DNA of 25,011 nucleotides from an uncultured Bacilli bacterium (GCA_934148875.1 CAKPDJ010000019.1:1-25011); one strand, 5' to 3'; numbered from the stretch's first letter, positions 15,439 to 22,865 are shown. A program made the numbers and translations. The notes: a model not told the origin generated them from the sequence alone.

Positions 15439-16606
15439 ACTTTTCCCTCCTTAAACTAACGAAAGAAATCATTAGACAAATTACTATAAATATTAGTAAG
15501 TAACTAATATCTCTTAAATATCTATCTAGGGTATTATAATAATATAGTGAATAAAAGCCATCTGTTATTAAATTATTTGGATTAATAAGATTGATTATAG
15601 GAATGTTACTATCAATAACATATTTTAAGCTAACTCCCATCATGCCTGATAATACTGATAAAAACATAGTAATAGCTATCGTTATACCAGTCTTAGCCCC
15701 TTCTGATACTTTAAATACTGAAGCAATTAAAATTCCTAAAGAAATTCCTGCTAAATTTCCAATTGCTGATAATAATATTATTAATAACATATTGCTTCCA
15801 AAATTAACATTTAATACTAATTTTAGAAATAACATAAGTAAGGTTAAGCCTACTAAGCTTACAAAATAGGCTCCAAGTACTGAACTTAAAATAATTGTGC
15901 TTTTTTTATTAGGAGATACAGAAATTCTTTTTCCTTTATTACTCATATTAGCTAAGCAAGTATTTATAGCTGTTAATCCTAACATTCCACCATACATGCA
16001 TGCCATAGCTATTAATGTATAATATTCTATTTGCATATAACTTAAATTAGAATTGGAAATGTTTTTCAAATTAACTTCTTCATTATCTATTTTACTTAAT
16101 ATTTCATTTACTATTTTTTCTGTATCAAAGGAATAATTACCTTTTGAAATTTCTTGTTCAATATTTTTTTCTGCTAATTCTTTTACGATAGTTTTGGTTT
16201 GACTTATTTCTGTTACAACAAACTTAATGACAGTTTGATAAGTACCATTCTCTCTTATTACTATCTTAGGTTCATTATTTTCAAAAATGATATAGCCTTT
16301 AATATCATGATTATCTAGAAGTGTGTTGGCTTCATCTTCCGATACGTATTTGACATTAAATAACTTGTTTTCGTTATTATCGTTTGATAATTCATTTAAA
16401 GTTTCTTGATATATTTCTTGATTTTTAAATTCTTCATTATTTACTACCGCAATATCAAATATCTGTAACATCTCATCTTTTTCGATATTTGAAAATGCCA
16501 TATTGAAAAATAATCCTAAAAAAATTGGGAAGGCAAAGGTCCAAAATATTAAAACTTTATTTTTGAACAAAGTTTTAATTGTATATTTTAAATTATGAAT
16601 AAACAT
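15425..16606 (-). CDS. ABC-2 type transporter permease (first subunit)
   Basis: This 393-residue protein has the same layout as its downstream partner. One helix lies near 20-38 (FWTFAFPIFLGLFFNMAF), then a long extracytoplasmic region (about 40-190), then about five helices to the C-terminus. LSGMMGVSLKYV (about 323-334) matches the conserved ABC-2 segment, and the tail ends in a basic REKYDSI. Its ATG overlaps the ATPase stop by one base (TAATG), a sign of translational coupling. The two permeases probably pair as a heterodimer. Distinct sequences in the external loops suggest each half contributes differently to substrate handling. Confidence 0.9.
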   Translation of the reverse strand: MFIHNLKYTIKTLFKNKVLIFWTFAFPIFLGLFFNMAFSNIEKDEMLQIFDIAVVNNEEFKNQEIYQETLNELSNDNNENKLFNVKYVSEDEANTLLDNHDIKGYIIFENNEPKIVIRENGTYQTVIKFVVTEISQTKTIVKELAEKNIEQEISKGNYSFDTEKIVNEILSKIDNEEVNLKNISNSNLSYMQIEYYTLIAMACMYGGMLGLTAINTCLANMSNKGKRISVSPNKKSTIILSSVLGAYFVSLVGLTLLMLFLKLVLNVNFGSNMLLIILLSAIGNLAGISLGILIASVFKVSEGAKTGITIAITMFLSVLSGMMGVSLKYVIDSNIPIINLINPNNLITDGFYSLYYYNTLDRYLRDISYLLIFIVICLMISFVSLRREKYDSI

Positions 16607-17367
16607 TAGTCTCTTAATTCCTTTCCAGTTAATTTTAAAAATACGTCATTTAGGGTTGGACCAACATGTTCAACTTTAACTTTAATATTAGCTTGTTTTT
16701 TTAATTCATCACTTGTACCTTGCGCTATTATTTTTCCTTTGTCTAATATAATAATTCTATCGCAAAGTATTTCTACTTCTTCCATATAATGGGTTGTATA
16801 AACTATTGTTGCACCATCATCTCTTAATTTCTTAATGCCGTCTAGAATGTTATTTCTACTTTGTGGATCAACAGCTACAGTTGGTTCGTCTAGGAAAATC
16901 AATTTTGGTTTATGGGCAATTCCACATGCTATATTTAATCTTCTTAAAAGTCCACCTGACAATTGTTTGGGTAAATATTTTTTAAAATCCTCTAAAACAA
17001 CTAATTTAATTGCATCTTCTACATACTGTTTTCTAGTATTTTTATCTTTTATGTAAAGTCCACAAAAATAATTGATATTATCATAAACATTTAACTCATC
17101 AAATACTGCAACCTCTTGAAATATTACCCCTATTTTAGATTTAATATCATAAGAATCAGGTTTCATAATTTCTCCAAATATTCTTATGGTTCCATTTTGA
17201 TATTTTAATAATGAGAGAATGGAATTGATAGTGGTACTCTTACCACTACCATTAGGACCAAGTAACCCTAGAATTTCTCCTTTATAAACATCAAATGATA
17301 AATTATCTATTGCTTTCTTATTTTTATATTCCTTTGTTAAATTTTTTACTTCTATTATTTTTTCCAT
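16606..17367 (-). CDS. ABC transporter ATP-binding protein (ABC-2 exporter family)
   Basis: This 253-residue cytoplasmic ATPase powers the two permeases encoded after it. All nucleotide-binding motifs are present: Walker A GPNGSGKST (37-45), Q-loop Gln84 in VIFQE, signature LSGGL (136-140), Walker B LIFLDE (156-161) followed by PT, and the switch His193 (YTTHYMEE). The sequence EPTVAVDPQSR and the short C-terminal tail after GTSDEL place it with the DrrA/NatA-like exporter ATPases (multidrug, bacteriocin or Na+ export). It starts 24 bases after the TetR gene and is coupled to the first permease by a TAATG overlap. Confidence 0.95.
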   Translation of the reverse strand: MEKIIEVKNLTKEYKNKKAIDNLSFDVYKGEILGLLGPNGSGKSTTINSILSLLKYQNGTIRIFGEIMKPDSYDIKSKIGVIFQEVAVFDELNVYDNINYFCGLYIKDKNTRKQYVEDAIKLVVLEDFKKYLPKQLSGGLLRRLNIACGIAHKPKLIFLDEPTVAVDPQSRNNILDGIKKLRDDGATIVYTTHYMEEVEILCDRIIILDKGKIIAQGTSDELKKQANIKVKVEHVGPTLNDVFLKLTGKELRD

Positions 17368-17391
17368 ATAAAATACCTCTTAAAACTATTT

Positions 17392-18027
17392 TTAATTTTC
17401 TTTTGTATCGTTGTTTCTTATTAGTTTGTTGTTTAAAACATTATCAAGTGTTTCTTTTTTCATATTACCTTTTTTTATTTCAAATAATAACATTGAGATG
17501 TATTGTTCACTTAATAAATTGTCTATTTCTTCATCTGTGAAATTGTATGTATTATTAGCTACTAAATTTGCTATTCCATTAACATAAAGCCACATTCTTA
17601 AATGAAATTTTTTGATATTTTCTATTGATAATCCTGTTTGATTAGATATGGTCTCAAATATTTTTTCGCTTGTTCCAGTTAAATCTACAAAACATAGTGC
17701 TTTGTCATTAATTTCACTATTAAATAATAATTTAAATAATATCGGTTCTTCTTTGGCAAATTTGATGTAATTTATTCCAATATCTTTGTATACAACTTGG
17801 TTATAATTACTTTTCATCATCGCCCTATCAAAAATTTTTGATATTTCTTTTAACGTGTCTTTTCTTATCTCTTCCATATTAGGGTAAATGTAGAAAATAG
17901 GCTGTGTCGAACATCCTAAATTTTTGGCTATTTTTCTAGCATTCAAACCAGTTATTCCTTCTTTTCTTACTATTTCTACACTAGCATTTATAATATCTTC
18001 TTTATTTACCTTTTTAATTGCCGGCAT
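17392..18027 (-). CDS. TetR/AcrR family transcriptional regulator
   Basis: This 211-residue protein has an N-terminal TetR helix-turn-helix (about 9-55: EDIINASVEIVRKEG, GLNARKIAKNLGCSTQPIFYIYPN) and an all-helical ligand-binding and dimerisation region. The segment MWLYVNGIANLVANNT (about 145-160) is typical of the C-terminal domain of one TetR subgroup. AAGGA precedes the ATG. It is the first gene of the cluster, and two perfect palindromes overlap its probable transcription start. It very likely represses itself and the downstream exporter until an effector binds, a common arrangement for drug-export operons. The effector is unknown. Confidence 0.93.
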   Translation of the reverse strand: MPAIKKVNKEDIINASVEIVRKEGITGLNARKIAKNLGCSTQPIFYIYPNMEEIRKDTLKEISKIFDRAMMKSNYNQVVYKDIGINYIKFAKEEPILFKLLFNSEINDKALCFVDLTGTSEKIFETISNQTGLSIENIKKFHLRMWLYVNGIANLVANNTYNFTDEEIDNLLSEQYISMLLFEIKKGNMKKETLDNVLNNKLIRNNDTKEN

Positions 18028-18044
18028 TTTGTTCCTTCTTTCTT

Positions 18045-18074
18045 ATAACAATTGTTATTTATAACATATGTTAT
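18045..18074. promoter_or_regulatory. Tandem palindromic operators for the TetR regulator
   Basis: Two perfect 14-bp palindromes lie side by side: ATAACAATTGTTAT (18045-18058) and ATAACATATGTTAT (18061-18074). Their centres are 16 bp apart. They share the outer ATAACA/TGTTAT half-sites and differ only at the centre. They sit between the -10 and the tetR ATG, so a bound repressor would block initiation. A further half-site TTGTTAT is at 18111-18117. Confidence 0.85.
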
Positions 18075-18076
18075 AC

Positions 18077-18106
18077 ATTATACAATTAATATTATGATTT
18101 TGTAAA
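18077..18106 (-). promoter_or_regulatory. Promoter of the TetR/ABC/flavodoxin cluster
   Basis: TTTACA (18101-18106), an 18-bp spacer and a perfect TATAAT (18077-18082). The expected start point falls in the first operator palindrome. Confidence 0.75.
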
Positions 18107-18149
18107 TATATTGTTATGAAAATAAAATTATTTTTCTAAAAATTATGGT

Positions 18150-18184
18150 AAAAAAAGAAACATGTTAACTTATATGTTTCTTTT
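18150..18184 (-). terminator. Intrinsic terminator after polA
   Basis: An 11-bp stem (AAAAGAAACAT/ATGTTTCTTTT) with a 10-nt loop is followed by more Ts on the minus strand, just past the polA stop. Confidence 0.85.
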
Positions 18185-18197
18185 AAATCTACATTTA

Positions 18198-20825
18198 TTA
18201 CTTAGCATCATACCAATCTTTTCCCACTTCAATATCTACTTTTAGTGGAACATTTAATTGATATGTATTTTCCATAATTCTTTGAACAATTTCCTTAACT
18301 ACATCAAGCTCATCATTTAAAACATTAAAAACAAGTTCGTCATGTACCTGAATAAGCATCTTGCTTTTTAGTTTCTTTTCCTCAAATTCTTGATAGATTT
18401 CAATCATGGCTTTCTTTAGGATATCAGCACTACTTCCTTGAACCGGAGTGTTTAAGGCAATTCTTTCTCCTTGTTGCCTAATCATATAATTTTTATTATT
18501 TAATTCATCTATTACTCTCTTACGGTTCATTATAGTTTTAACATATCCCTTTTCTTTAGCATCTTGAATTACATCATTCATATGCTGCTTGATTTTTGGA
18601 TAAGTACTTAAATATGAATCAATAAAACTTTTAGCTGAAATAATATCTATTCCTAAATCTTCTGATAGCCCGAAACTGCTAATTCCGTATAAAATACCAA
18701 AATTTACAGCTTTTGCAGTTCTTCTCATATCCTTGTCAACCTTTTCGATTGGTACATGAAAGATGTCTGAAGCTGTTTTAGCATGAATATCAGCTCCATT
18801 GGTAAAGGCATCTATTAGGTTCTCAGCATTAGCAAGAGATGCAAAGATACGTAGCTCAATTTGGGAATAATCACTAGAAAGAATACATGAATTATCTTCA
18901 GGAATAAAAGCTTTCCTGATTAGCTTACCTTCTTCAGTACGAATAGGAATATTCTGGAGATTTGGACTAATAGATGATAATCTGCCGGTTTTTGTTAACG
19001 TTTGGGTAAATATTGTATGTATTTTACCGTCTTCCATAATTTCATTTATTAAACCTACAACGTAATTACTTTGTAATTTGGTAAGCATACGATATTCAAG
19101 TATTTTATCTACAATAGAATAAGTTCCAACTAACTTGTCAAGTATTTCCTTACTAGTAGAATAATTGTTATCTTTTATTTTTTTAGGATATGGTATTTTA
19201 AGTGTCTCAAATAAAATAATTCCCAATTGTTTAGGAGAAGAAATATTAAAAGTTGTACCGGCTAATTCATATATTTCTGCTTCTAATTTTTCTATTTTAG
19301 TATCTAATTCTTTACCAGTTGTTTCCAAATATGATTTATCTACTCTTATTCCTGTTAATTCCATGTCAGTTAGCACTTCTACTAAAGGCATTTCAATATT
19401 ATGGAATAACATTAATGAGCCGTCATCTTTAAGTTCGTTTAAAAACATATTTTTGGTTTCATATATAAATCTAGCCTTTTCACAACAAAGTTTAGCTATT
19501 TCTTCTAGTGGTGGTTCTTTAATTTTAGTACCATGTCCAAATACATCATCATAAAAATTAATGTCATAACCTTTATTATGTGCCAAATAACTAATATCAT
19601 CTTTAATATTATAATTTAATAAATAAGCTGCTATCATTAAATCATAATCACACTTACCAGAAAAAATATTATTATTTCTAAATATGTATAACACTTTTTT
19701 TAAATCATATGTTAACATATTGCCAGCATTTTTTAAAATATCAGGATTTTCTTTTAATACTTCGAATGGAATAAAAGCGCATGTTTTATCATTATATATT
19801 GATACACCATAAATTTTATCTTTGTGATAATTAGTTCCAAGTATTTCTAGGTATAGTGCATAGTCTCCTTCAATATTAAGTTCACTAGAATTAGTAATAA
19901 TTTTTACTTCTAATTCTTTTCTTGAAATATTTTCTGCTATATTTTGTTCTAATTGGCTTTTATCAATATCTAGTTTTTTTATTAGTGAATAAAACTCTAA
20001 TTCCTCTAACATTTGTATGTATTCCAAAGCATTAATTCCATGATAATGGATATTCTCTAAATCAGTATTAATAGGTACATCACAGTAAATAGTGGCTATA
20101 TCTTTACTCATATAGGCATTTTCTTTGTCGTTTAATAACTTTTCTTTGGTTTTACCGCTAATTTCATCAATATGCTCATATAAATTATCTAAGGTTTGAT
20201 ATTTGCTGAGTAGAGATATGGCAGTTTTTTCACCTATTCCTTTTACCCCTGGGATATTATCACTAGCATCACCCATTAGTGCTTTTAAATCTATCATACC
20301 AATTGGTTCTACACCGTAAGTTTCTTTAAATAAATTTCTATCCATACGAATAAAACCTGTTTGCTTTAATAATTTTACATCTACTTCGTCAGTAATTAAT
20401 TGTAATAAATCTTTATCACTACTTACAATAGTAGCAATGAAATCAGGATCTTCATTAGCCTTTTTAGCAAATGTTCCAATAATATCATCAGCTTCATAAT
20501 TATCTATTTCAAAATAATGTATTCCCATAGCTTCACAAATTTGTTTGGCTATAGGAAACTGTTGTTTTAATTCATCTGGTGTTTCACTTCTGCCATCCTT
20601 ATAAGCCTTGTATTTATCGTGTCTAAATGTTTTTCCTTTATCAAAGGCTATCATTATATACTCTGGCTTTTCTTCTGTAATTATTTTATTAATCATGTTA
20701 ATAAATCCATAAATGGCATTAGTAGGAACGCCTTTTGAATTTTTCATTATATTCCCAGTATAAGCAGTAGCATAGTAACTTCTAAATAATAAATTGTTAC
20801 CGTCTACTAATATTACTTTTTTCAT
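18198..20825 (-). CDS. polA: DNA polymerase I
   Basis: Pol I removes RNA primers and fills gaps in replication and excision repair. The 875-residue protein has the 5'-nuclease domain (1-290, with VDGN at 7-10, NYEADDIIGT at 109-118, SSDKDL and GDASDNIPGV). A degenerate 3'-5' exonuclease domain spans about 305-470. The polymerase domain has motif A DYSQIELR (652-659), motif B RRTAKAVNFGILYG (701-714) and motif C VHDELVF (827-833). The proofreading site looks dead. The position of the first catalytic Asp reads LYLE, and the segment that normally holds the last Asp reads CCEKARFIYE. This loss is common in Bacillota. Phe709 occupies the site that disfavours dideoxynucleotides. AGGATGTGAT precedes the ATG. 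Confidence 0.98.
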   Translation of the reverse strand: MKKVILVDGNNLLFRSYYATAYTGNIMKNSKGVPTNAIYGFINMINKIITEEKPEYIMIAFDKGKTFRHDKYKAYKDGRSETPDELKQQFPIAKQICEAMGIHYFEIDNYEADDIIGTFAKKANEDPDFIATIVSSDKDLLQLITDEVDVKLLKQTGFIRMDRNLFKETYGVEPIGMIDLKALMGDASDNIPGVKGIGEKTAISLLSKYQTLDNLYEHIDEISGKTKEKLLNDKENAYMSKDIATIYCDVPINTDLENIHYHGINALEYIQMLEELEFYSLIKKLDIDKSQLEQNIAENISRKELEVKIITNSSELNIEGDYALYLEILGTNYHKDKIYGVSIYNDKTCAFIPFEVLKENPDILKNAGNMLTYDLKKVLYIFRNNNIFSGKCDYDLMIAAYLLNYNIKDDISYLAHNKGYDINFYDDVFGHGTKIKEPPLEEIAKLCCEKARFIYETKNMFLNELKDDGSLMLFHNIEMPLVEVLTDMELTGIRVDKSYLETTGKELDTKIEKLEAEIYELAGTTFNISSPKQLGIILFETLKIPYPKKIKDNNYSTSKEILDKLVGTYSIVDKILEYRMLTKLQSNYVVGLINEIMEDGKIHTIFTQTLTKTGRLSSISPNLQNIPIRTEEGKLIRKAFIPEDNSCILSSDYSQIELRIFASLANAENLIDAFTNGADIHAKTASDIFHVPIEKVDKDMRRTAKAVNFGILYGISSFGLSEDLGIDIISAKSFIDSYLSTYPKIKQHMNDVIQDAKEKGYVKTIMNRKRVIDELNNKNYMIRQQGERIALNTPVQGSSADILKKAMIEIYQEFEEKKLKSKMLIQVHDELVFNVLNDELDVVKEIVQRIMENTYQLNVPLKVDIEVGKDWYDAK

Positions 20826-20828
20826 TTA

Positions 20829-20854
20829 TATCACATCCTGTGATAATTATAACA
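20829..20854 (-). promoter_or_regulatory. polA extended -10 and palindrome overlapping its ribosome binding site
   Basis: TGTTATAAT (20846-20854) is an extended -10 for polA. It abuts a perfect 7-bp inverted repeat TATCACA-GGA-TGTGATA (20829-20845) whose centre and right arm are the polA ribosome binding site. It may be an operator or an RNA hairpin that masks translation, depending on the start point. Confidence 0.5.
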
Positions 20855-20921
20855 TGTATGATACTTAATAGTAAATGAAGAAACTTTTATATAATTAAAA
20901 ATATTCATATATATCTTATTT

Positions 20922-21065
20922 TTATTTAATTCTAAAAACTAGAGATTCTTTCTGAGTTTGATAATCCTCCACTGCTTCTAATCTGTCAACTCTTAATGAC
21001 AATGCATATGTAAATACTGCTACTCCTATATAAATTAATGCTATTATTTTGATACTTTTTTTCAT
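20922..21065 (-). CDS. 47-residue single-span membrane protein divergent from lexA (candidate SOS division inhibitor)
   Basis: From the ATG at 21065, preceded by AGAGGAGGA, the protein has 47 residues. It has a basic start (MKKSIK), one membrane helix (about 7-24) and a short outside tail with mixed charge (RVDRLEAVEDYQTQK). A longer in-frame start 42 bases upstream has no ribosome binding site and would begin downstream of the -10 in an implausible place. The promoter has a LexA-type box inside its spacer, so it should be SOS-induced. In Bacillus the gene divergent from lexA is yneA, a membrane SOS inhibitor of division with a LysM domain; here no LysM is present. Function as a minimal division inhibitor is inferred from size, topology, position and regulation, not from similarity. 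Confidence 0.8.
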   Translation of the reverse strand: MKKSIKIIALIYIGVAVFTYALSLRVDRLEAVEDYQTQKESLVFRIK

Positions 21066-21091
21066 AATAATTCCTCCTCTTTGATAATTCA

Positions 21092-21120
21092 ATTTTATAT
21101 TAAACAAATGTTCGTGTCAA
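21092..21120 (-). promoter_or_regulatory. SOS promoter of the small membrane protein with LexA box in the spacer
   Basis: TTGACA (21115-21120), a 17-bp spacer and TAAAAT (21092-21097). The spacer contains CGAACATTTGTTTA (21101-21114), which closely fits the Bacillus LexA box CGAAC-N4-GTTCG. Confidence 0.85.
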
Positions 21121-21139
21121 TGATATTTTGATATTTTTT

Positions 21140-21179
21140 TGAACATTTGTTTGACACTTTACATATTGCATGCTAAAAT
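21140..21179 (+). promoter_or_regulatory. lexA promoter with LexA box overlapping the -35
   Basis: TTGACA (21151-21156), a 17-bp spacer and TAAAAT (21174-21179) with an extended TG. TGAACATTTGTTTG (21140-21153) overlaps the -35 and shares its core GAACATTTGTTT with the box on the other side. This indicates autorepression of lexA. Confidence 0.87.
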
Positions 21180-21199
21180 TAGTTTATAAGGAGGATAGA

Positions 21200-21817
21200 A
21201 TGGATAAATTAACTGATAGACAAAAGGATATTTTAGATGTTATTAAAAAAACTACTGCCAATAAAGGATATCCACCTACTGTTAGAGAAATTGGAGCAAA
21301 GGTTGGTCTTTCTTCTTCTGCAACAACCTATTTTCATCTTAAAAAATTAGAGGAAAAAGGATATATTAAAAAAGATTCATCAAAAAATAGAACTATTGAA
21401 TTGTTAGTTCCTAATGAATATTTACAGTCTAATGATAAAGTAGTTGAAGTTCCGTTACTTGGAAAGGTAACGGCTGGTAGTCCTATCGAAGCAATTGAAA
21501 TGCCGGATGAATTTTTTTCACTACCTGTTGGACTTATTCCAAATAAAAAGGAAGTTTTCACTTTAAGAGTAAGTGGTGAATCTATGATTAATGTTGGAAT
21601 ATATGATGGTGATATTATAATTGTTCAAAAACAAAACACTGCTAATAACGGAGATACTGTTGTTGCTATGACCGAAGAAAATACAGTTACGGTTAAAACC
21701 TTTTATAAAGAGAATGGATATATTAGATTGCAACCAGAAAATGATTTTATGGCACCTATTATTCTTCCAACATGTACAATTTTAGGTAAAGTAATTGGTC
21801 TTTATAGAAAATTATAA
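21200..21817 (+). CDS. lexA: LexA repressor, SOS response
   Basis: LexA represses DNA-damage genes and cleaves itself when RecA filaments form. The protein has 205 residues from the ATG at 21200, preceded by AAGGAGGA. A longer in-frame start at 21170 lies upstream of the -10 and can be excluded. The N-terminal winged helix-turn-helix spans 1-70 (GYPPTVREIGAKVGLSSSAT). The cleavage site is Ala92-Gly93 (VTAGSPIE). The catalytic Ser128 (SGESM) and Lys166 (VTVKTF) form the dyad. The size equals that of the Bacillus protein. It is divergent from the small membrane gene, with a LexA box in each promoter, and shares a convergent terminator with tcdA. Confidence 0.97.
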   Translation: MDKLTDRQKDILDVIKKTTANKGYPPTVREIGAKVGLSSSATTYFHLKKLEEKGYIKKDSSKNRTIELLVPNEYLQSNDKVVEVPLLGKVTAGSPIEAIEMPDEFFSLPVGLIPNKKEVFTLRVSGESMINVGIYDGDIIIVQKQNTANNGDTVVAMTEENTVTVKTFYKENGYIRLQPENDFMAPIILPTCTILGKVIGLYRKL

Positions 21818-21820
21818 ACA

Positions 21821-21850
21821 AAAAAACGAGTTTTAATCACTCGTTTTAAT
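21821..21850. terminator. Bidirectional terminator between lexA and tcdA
   Basis: A perfect 9-bp stem (AAAACGAGT/ACTCGTTTT) with a 7-nt loop is flanked by an A-run and a T-run. It overlaps the tcdA stop. Confidence 0.82.
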
Positions 21851-22519
21851 TATGTCATTAATTATATAACTAGCTATCATAAGTCCTGCACTACTAGGAA
21901 CAAAACTAGTAGATCCTGGCGTTCTATCATGAGTTTTAACTGGGATTTCATCACTCCAAATAACAGGAATTTTGCCTTTTATTCTTTCATCCTTGGCCCA
22001 TTTTCGTAAAATTTTAGCTAAGGGATCATAACTAGTTTTAAAAAGTTCACTTATCTGTAAACGACTAGGGTCTAGTTTATTACCGGTTCCCATGGAAGAA
22101 ATAAATTTAATATTATATTTTAAACAAGAGGTAATTATTTCTTTTTTTGTGGTTATAGTATCACACGCATCAACTACATAATCAGGATTATACTTTTCTA
22201 TTATTTGACTGGTATTTTCTGAGTCAAGAAAAGTATCTATTGTAGTTACATTACATTCTTTATTAATATCCAAAATTCTTTTTTTCATAGCTTCTACTTT
22301 TTTCATACCAATAGTTGAATCAAGAGCTATTATTTGTCTATTTTTATTAGTAGCATCTACTACATCAAAGTCAACTAAAATGATATTTTGAACACCGCTT
22401 CGTACTAATGCCTCAACTACATAACCACCTACTCCACCAATTCCTATTACCATTATCTTAGTATCATGAATTTTATTAAGAGAATTAATACCTATAATTT
22501 TTTCTAATCTTTGAAACAC
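21833..22519 (-). CDS. tcdA: tRNA threonylcarbamoyladenosine dehydratase TcdA (ThiF/E1-like)
   Basis: TcdA uses ATP to cyclise the t6A base at position 37 of ANN-decoding tRNAs (ct6A). The protein has the E1-like Rossmann nucleotide-binding motif GIGGVGG (26-32), the acidic DFDVVDATNKNRQ segment with the adenylation Asp and Arg, VVDACDTITTK, and SSMGTGNKLDP. I chose the GTG start at 22519, giving 228 residues beginning MFQRLEKIIG. AAGGAG sits seven bases before it, and family members begin at this point. The open frame continues upstream for 28 codons, but that stretch lies in the 6S RNA gene and carries no conserved residues. In Bacillus the homologue yrvM also neighbours a 6S RNA gene. Confidence 0.92.
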   Translation of the reverse strand: MFQRLEKIIGINSLNKIHDTKIMVIGIGGVGGYVVEALVRSGVQNIILVDFDVVDATNKNRQIIALDSTIGMKKVEAMKKRILDINKECNVTTIDTFLDSENTSQIIEKYNPDYVVDACDTITTKKEIITSCLKYNIKFISSMGTGNKLDPSRLQISELFKTSYDPLAKILRKWAKDERIKGKIPVIWSDEIPVKTHDRTPGSTSFVPSSAGLMIASYIINDIIKTSD

Positions 22520-22541
22520 ATTACCACTCCTTAATCCAAAT

Positions 22542-22727
22542 AAAAAAATCCAGAAAAACGATATGCCAAACGATAAAACCTGCATAGTTACAGGTGGGTG
22601 CACGTACGCAATTATCTAGGATTCCTTTAGCGAACTGCAAAGGCATTCAACACAAATTGCTGATCAGTAGCTCCCGTATCGTTCAATTTAGTCGGTTTTA
22701 TATGCGACAATCTCGATTCTTCTAGAC
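22542..22727 (-). ncRNA. ssrS: 6S RNA (SsrS-type regulator of RNA polymerase)
   Basis: A roughly 186-base region without protein coding forms one long hairpin. The closing stem pairs TCTAGAAGAATCGA (22713-22726) with TCGTTTTTCTGGA (22549-22561), about 13 pairs with one bulge, and runs into seven Ts. Inside it, ATAAAACC pairs with GGTTTTAT. The 3' side of the central region holds its own hairpin (ACCTG/CAGGT), a feature of the 6S central bubble. Apical stems pair GGGAGC with GCACCC and GCAATT with AATTGC. Length, shape, promoter position and location upstream of tcdA all match 6S RNA, which binds the active site of sigma-A polymerase in slow growth. The identification is by structure, not by sequence match. 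Confidence 0.78.
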
Positions 22728-22733
22728 AATTAT

Positions 22734-22742
22734 ATTATAACA
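22734..22742 (-). promoter_or_regulatory. Extended -10 promoter of the 6S RNA
   Basis: TGTTATAAT (TG-n-TATAAT), with the -10 at 22734-22739, places the start near 22727. That is exactly where the closing stem of the RNA begins. No good -35 is seen. Confidence 0.65.
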
Positions 22743-22824
22743 TATTTTTCTTTTATTTCTATATATGTTTACTTTATTTTACATAAATATTCATATTTTT
22801 TAAAAGTACAGATAATTACCCAAC

Positions 22825-22839
22825 TATCACTTAGTGATA
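22825..22839. promoter_or_regulatory. Palindrome upstream of ytaF
   Basis: TATCACT-T-AGTGATA is a perfect 7-1-7 inverted repeat about 26 bases before the ytaF start. It could be an operator. No other feature of the 22743-22865 gap is recognisable apart from AT-rich promoter-like sequence. Confidence 0.35.
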
Positions 22840-22865
22840 TTCATATATTAAAATAAGGTGATATT

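Noticed and set aside
21066..21107. Longer start for the 47-residue membrane protein
   Set aside because: There is no ribosome binding site, and the start falls inside the LexA box, upstream of the -10. The internal ATG follows AGAGGAGGA.
21170..21199. Longer LexA start
   Set aside because: The start would lie upstream of the -10 of the lexA promoter. The ATG at 21200 has AAGGAGGA at the right distance.
22520..22603. In-frame N-terminal extension of TcdA
   Set aside because: It lies inside the 6S RNA gene and its T-run. The GTG at 22519 has a correctly placed AAGGAG and matches the usual family start.
22600..22740. T-box or other riboswitch upstream of tcdA
   Set aside because: No antiterminator TGGNACCGCG-like motif or known aptamer core is present. 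The end-to-end closing stem fits 6S RNA better.
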